9,327 bases of DNA, taken from QYOJ01 sp043810345 (GTDB lineage Bacteria; Bacteroidota; Bacteroidia; Bacteroidales; FEN-979). Of the stretch, positions 6,466-9,327 are shown in pieces. The DNA lies in contig JBDROF010000105.1 of NCBI GenBank assembly GCA_043810345.1, positions 1 to 9,327 of the forward strand. Reading direction: 5' to 3'. Below the pieces are notes generated by a model. That model searched no databases. It was not told where the DNA came from and was given only the letters and a program-made list of their open reading frames with translations. Both the position numbers and the translations under genes were made by a program. How positions within the stretch are numbered: the first letter of the stretch is position 1; the number at the start of each line of letters is the position of its first letter.

Positions 6466-6695
6466 GCACTTAATGGACTTGACCGAACCCTGTTAAAGAT
6501 GAGATTGCATACGATTAAAAAGAGGATAGCCTGTATCTCGTTACAGTCGAGGTAGTTTGAAAGCGTGCGGGCTGAAGGCGAACATCTCTTCATGAATGCC
6601 GGGCTGAGATTTGACTCTTTTGCCCAGGTGGCGATCCGCTCAATGCAAAGCAGGATCTTATTGGGCTTCCCCGGTTTTGTTCTGCTGGTTTCCAT
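6426..6695 (-). pseudogene. Hypothetical 89-residue ORF, possibly a 5' gene remnant ending in repeat DNA
   Basis: The ORF starts METSRTKPGKPNKILL. Residues of about 14-68 look like genuine protein: a charged helix (IERIATWAKESN), a segment with Cys and Pro (FMKRCSPSARTL), and a hydrophobic helix after YLDCNEIQ. Beyond about residue 70 the frame runs into the heptamer tract (6465-6410), so the last 13 or so residues, ending VPRPSNFQF, are translated repeat. This suggests a gene that lost its 3' part, or a small protein that acquired a repeat-derived tail. The N-terminal part loosely recalls the helical start of some large Bacteroidetes proteins, but I cannot name the family with confidence. 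A weak -7-like box (CAATTTTG, 6722-6715) lies upstream. Confidence 0.35.
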
Positions 6696-6789
6696 GTTAT
6701 GCCTTATTTTTCAACAAAATTGAGGATTGGGGGTGCAGTGGATCTGCAGGAAATGTTGTGAAGAAGAAGTTTTTTGAGAAGTTTGAGTT

Positions 6790-6825
6790 TGTAGTGAGGG
6801 TGGTGAAAGTGGTGAGGGTGGTGAA
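6790..6825. repeat. 9-bp tandem repeat (GGTGGTGAA / AGTGGTGAG)
   Basis: Four 9-bp units follow one another: a divergent unit at 6790-6798, GGTGGTGAA at 6799-6807 and again at 6817-6825, with AGTGGTGAG between them. The tract is purine/GT-rich on the plus strand and lies in the 260-bp gap between the 89-residue ORF and the FISUMP gene. It has no recognisable coding or terminator role. Confidence 0.7.
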
Positions 6826-6877
6826 ATACGCCTTCGCTAAAGCTTCATCAAACAAGTAATGAAATATAGTTAATTCT

Positions 6878-6913
6878 TCAATCGTCAATCAAAAATCGCT
6901 CAATCGAAAATTT
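6878..6913. repeat. Short AT-rich heptamer tract (TCAATCG units)
   Basis: TCAATCG occurs at 6878-6884 and 6900-6906. Related 7-bp units TCAATCA and AAAATCG lie between them, and AAAATTT follows, with a single-base slip at 6899. The period equals that of the tracts at 6033-6144 and 6410-6465, but the unit sequence differs. It ends about 45 bp from the stop codon of the FISUMP gene. Confidence 0.55.
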
Positions 6914-6956
6914 CTTAACCCTCCCACATGGCCTGCCCAGTGAAATAATCAAATCC

Positions 6957-7874
6957 TCAATCCTGGAGGCACCGGGCCGAAAAACCGCCTTCCTTGCCGT
7001 AGTTAAACCGGTACACGTAATCGCCACTGCAGATGAGTGCCCAGTACCACGCGGTAGCTGCACTGACCTGCGACGACGACCAGAAGTTGGCGACGGAGGT
7101 ATGACTGTCGAAATCGCCATCGTAGTACCGGTAGCCGCCCGGAAGAGCAGTGAATCCGCTGCTGTTGATAGCTCCTTCATTTGGCGTCCTCCAGTGTAAA
7201 GTTCCGGCTACCTTCATCTTCCCTCCTGCTACCGACGAACCCCCAAGAAACTCAGTCAATTTTGTCCATTCTTCATCGCTGGGTAAATGCCAGCCCGAGG
7301 GGCAAACTTTCAAGGCAGTTTCCCAATCATATAACCTGCCGTAGGTATTGCAATTTGATTCTTTATTACCGTAACACCAGCTATTCCCGGTTTGGTAATT
7401 CATATTCTTTTTCAACCAGCATTGTGTTCCGATTTGAACTGTTGGATATACCTGTCTGTCTCGGGGATCTGTTATTGTGGAGGTTCCCGGGCAGGGTTTA
7501 CCGGTTGAACCGCTGGTTATGACGGCCCGGGGTGTAAACTCAGCTCTTATTTTAAAGGCAATCCGGTCGCCCTGGAGGCGGTCACGGCCGGGTTCGGAGA
7601 GGACATCCCAGGTAAGATGTTTGGTATATCCTGCGGTGATACCTGTGCCAACATCACCGCTTACTTCAGTTACCGGTCCTTTCCAGGAATACCCACCATC
7701 CTCGCTCAACAATAACTTGACGGTGTAAGTTTGCCCTGATTCGCCCCCTGTCAGATCGTAGGTAACAATGATCTTTTTATCTTCCTGCCGGGCGCGGACG
7801 TTCGTTATACTCTGGCTGAAAACCGTCGCGGAAGCAGATAATAATAACAAATAAACAAAGATAGCTCTCATCAT
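6957..7874 (-). CDS. Secreted protein with FISUMP domain
   Basis: This 305-residue protein starts with a signal peptide (MMRAIFVYLLLLSASATVFS, cleavage likely before Gln21). A beta-rich domain of about residues 22-112 follows (ITNVRARQEDKKIIVTYDL ... LSEDGGYSW ... AFKIRAEF), of the fibronectin-like kind common at the start of Bacteroidetes surface proteins. Residues of about 128-305 match the Fibrobacter succinogenes major paralogous domain: DPRDRQVYPTVQIGTQCWL, GRLYDWETAL, CPSGWHLPSDEEW, SGFTALPGGYR, FWSSSQ, and the terminal FSARCLQD. Seven cysteines (128, 152, 167, 175, 191, 282, 302) suggest disulfides outside the cytoplasm. No lipoprotein Cys or T9SS C-terminal domain is evident. It lies 24 bp after the caspase-fold gene and is probably co-transcribed. 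The domain's biochemical role is not established. Confidence 0.9.
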   Translation of the reverse strand: MMRAIFVYLLLLSASATVFSQSITNVRARQEDKKIIVTYDLTGGESGQTYTVKLLLSEDGGYSWKGPVTEVSGDVGTGITAGYTKHLTWDVLSEPGRDRLQGDRIAFKIRAEFTPRAVITSGSTGKPCPGTSTITDPRDRQVYPTVQIGTQCWLKKNMNYQTGNSWCYGNKESNCNTYGRLYDWETALKVCPSGWHLPSDEEWTKLTEFLGGSSVAGGKMKVAGTLHWRTPNEGAINSSGFTALPGGYRYYDGDFDSHTSVANFWSSSQVSAATAWYWALICSGDYVYRFNYGKEGGFSARCLQD

Positions 7875-7898
7875 TGAATAGATTTGTTTTGTTTCCGG

Positions 7899-9191
7899 TT
7901 ATTTAAAACTCCAGGTTTCCCAACTGGTCTCAACATCCGGGCTGATCAGCACCTGAGGCGTTTGGGGCTTACTGATAAGGGTGGTTTCATAGGAGACACT
8001 ATGGACCAGATAATCCCGCATCTCTTTATAGTTGATTTCCCCTTTCGTTTCCTGAAGCTTCTTCAACAAGAACCAGGTAAAAAAACCATGTTGTTTTCCG
8101 CGGTCAACGCCGGAAGATTCTTCTCCCGAGCTGGATGCAAAAACCACCATGTTCCCTTCAACGGCAGCTTCATTGGGCTTAATCTTCACCGATTTCATGG
8201 CGAGTAATTCCTGGTTCCGGGCGCCGCCGCTGAAACAGGCGTCCAGGAATACAGTTACTCGTTTATTTGGATACTCTGTGAGTTTTTTGTAGACTTCGCT
8301 GAGTTTGATGCCCTGGGCGATGTTGGTTCCGCTGACATCGACCGGGATTAGATAGGGTTCCCGTGTATTTTCATCAGGAAGTCCATGGCCGGAATAGTAA
8401 AAAATCAGCTCTGCATTACCGCTTTCAAGCTTTGCGAGACTGCTGATCCAGGCCAGTTCCCTCTTGATTTGAGCGGCAGTAGCATCCACCAGTATTTTCA
8501 CTTGCCGTTCTGGCACTCCCAAAGTATTCACGGCATACTCTTTAAAAATCCGGGCATCATTGGCAGCGAAATCGACATTAACCTCCCTGGAAAGGCCGGT
8601 TTGGTGTGAACTGTAATCTTCGTTTCCAATAATTAGGGCATACCGGTTGGAATGCGTGATTCCTGTATTAGGAATATTTTTATCTATCGGTGTGGTGAGT
8701 GAAGCGATCTCAATCTTTTCTGGTTCTGTAAGTGGTTGTGTCCCTTTAACTACAATCTTGCCTGCGGCCACAGCCTGGTTCAGTGTCAGGGAGAGGGACT
8801 GGTTTTCTGAGAATCTTCCATGTTTTTCGCTTACTTCCAGGGTTACAGGGATGTTTTCACCCACATAAAGATCATTTACGATCAGGCTATAGACAATGCT
8901 TTGTGTTTCGCCAGGATTTAATACTGGTATTGAAGTGGTCAGGTTACCGGCAAGTGTCATAACATTCAAGGGAAGCGATAGGGATACCTTAACATCTTCT
9001 GCCGTGCCGTATTGCGTATTTTGGACCAAAACCTGCAGATCGAACGGATACTTTTTCACCAAATTGCCTCCCTTCCCCCCGGTTACTGTATAATCCACGA
9101 TTTTAACCAGTGGCGAAACAAACTTAAAGGTCTTCACTTCCAACGCTCTCTCATCGGATCCAAAGCCATTGGGTTCATTTACATTAAACAT
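7899..9191 (-). CDS. Caspase-fold (peptidase C14) protein with N-terminal Ig/CARDB-like domain
   Basis: This 430-residue protein has a caspase-like domain at about residues 183-415: RYALIIGNEDY (183-193), the catalytic His in IFYYSGHG (His269), the catalytic Cys in FLDACFSGG (Cys319), and HGFFTWFLLKKL (368-379). Both dyad residues are present, so it could be an active cysteine protease of metacaspase/orthocaspase kind, perhaps cleaving after basic residues as relatives do. Residues of about 45-145 form a beta-sandwich resembling CARDB/DUF11-type modules (LVQNTQYGTAEDVKVSL). The protein begins MFNVNEPNGFG, which in related proteins looks like the middle of a longer N-terminal region. There is no signal peptide, and an in-frame TAA lies one codon upstream (9197-9195). 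It may be 5'-truncated. It precedes the FISUMP gene. Confidence 0.88.
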   Translation of the reverse strand: MFNVNEPNGFGSDERALEVKTFKFVSPLVKIVDYTVTGGKGGNLVKKYPFDLQVLVQNTQYGTAEDVKVSLSLPLNVMTLAGNLTTSIPVLNPGETQSIVYSLIVNDLYVGENIPVTLEVSEKHGRFSENQSLSLTLNQAVAAGKIVVKGTQPLTEPEKIEIASLTTPIDKNIPNTGITHSNRYALIIGNEDYSSHQTGLSREVNVDFAANDARIFKEYAVNTLGVPERQVKILVDATAAQIKRELAWISSLAKLESGNAELIFYYSGHGLPDENTREPYLIPVDVSGTNIAQGIKLSEVYKKLTEYPNKRVTVFLDACFSGGARNQELLAMKSVKIKPNEAAVEGNMVVFASSSGEESSGVDRGKQHGFFTWFLLKKLQETKGEINYKEMRDYLVHSVSYETTLISKPQTPQVLISPDVETSWETWSFK

Positions 9192-9222
9192 AGATTATCA
9201 CGGTAAACAATCACCCGTAGAA

Positions 9223-9327
9223 TTACATATAAGATGCTCCTTCAAAAATAACTTTTTTATTATTAAGCCAGGGGTATTTCTGGCGCTCAAAAGCTGCCAT
9301 CGATTCGAGTATCAACGGGAGGCTTCT
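9223..9327 (-). CDS. Partial ORF at window edge, C-terminal tail only
   Basis: On the minus strand one frame stays open from the window edge for 34 codons, ending in TAA at 9225-9223. The residues include LILESMAAFERQKYPWL and KKVIFEGASYM, of balanced protein-like composition. The other two minus-strand frames contain stops. It would end 31 bp before the caspase-fold gene start and could be the preceding operon member. It is too short to identify and may be chance. Confidence 0.4.
   Translation of the reverse strand, partial: RSLPLILESMAAFERQKYPWLNNKKVIFEGASYM

Larger units (their letters stand above)
6696..6956. other. Gene-poor repeat-bearing spacer downstream of the FISUMP gene
   Basis: This gap follows the stop of the FISUMP-domain gene. 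It holds the 9-bp tandem repeat, an AT-rich heptamer tract and otherwise low-complexity sequence. A minus-strand frame across it gives a Thr/Phe-rich low-complexity product and is not a credible gene. No strong terminator hairpin is seen for the caspase-FISUMP transcript. Confidence 0.5.

Noticed and set aside
6697..6888. 63-codon minus-strand frame in the spacer
   Set aside because: Its product is dominated by Thr/Phe repeats from the 9-bp tandem repeat and has no protein-like conserved pattern.
7150..7728. Plus-strand frames opposite the FISUMP gene
   Set aside because: They are antisense to a gene with a clear signal peptide and FISUMP motifs, and they overlap each other in different frames.

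Overview
The window looks like chromosomal DNA from a Bacteroidetes (Bacteroidota) bacterium, probably of the Bacteroidales/Marinilabiliales kind. The signs are: TACCTTTG promoter boxes matching the Bacteroidetes -7 consensus TAnnTTTG; weak or absent Shine-Dalgarno sequences; a secreted protein with a FISUMP domain next to a caspase-fold protein, a typical Bacteroidetes pairing; and intergenic heptamer-repeat tracts. No species is named because the sequence alone does not settle it. All recognisable protein genes lie on the minus strand, except one short candidate ORF on the plus strand.

Layout in transcription order, right to left. At the right edge (9223-9327) is the C-terminal tail of an unidentified ORF cut by the window. 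Then come a caspase-fold (peptidase C14) protein (9191-7899) and, 24 bp on, a secreted FISUMP-domain protein (7874-6957), probably co-transcribed. Next is a repeat-rich, gene-poor stretch (about 6956-5950). It holds an 89-residue ORF that may be a broken gene, a two-helix small membrane protein (6369-6151), and two long degenerate heptamer tracts flanking that small gene. A tRNA-Lys(CUU) with encoded CCA follows (5941-5866). A plus-strand 35-codon ORF (5738-5845) sits directly behind its own -7 box.

The left half (5560-211) is a tight four-gene operon: HyuA-type ATPase subunit, HyuB-type subunit, acyl-CoA dehydrogenase, and a stand-alone cobalamin-binding domain of the methylmalonyl-CoA-mutase small-subunit type. 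The first two junctions are 4-bp ATGA stop/start overlaps, which implies translational coupling. By family knowledge, HyuA/HyuB enzymes use ATP to activate a carbonyl or amide oxygen, for hydrolysis (hydantoinase, oxoprolinase) or carboxylation (acetone/acetophenone carboxylase). The co-encoded acyl-CoA dehydrogenase and B12 domain suggest the product enters CoA-thioester chemistry with a carbon-skeleton rearrangement. That pathway is an inference: the mutase catalytic subunit, a CoA ligase and the third subunit of acetone carboxylase are all absent here.

Points most worth a second look are the unusual four-gene operon, the dehydrogenase lacking the catalytic glutamate at both usual positions, the 16-unit heptamer tract at 6033-6144 with a partial copy at 6410-6465, the caspase protein that seems to begin inside a domain and lacks a signal peptide, and the nearly leaderless 35-codon ORF.
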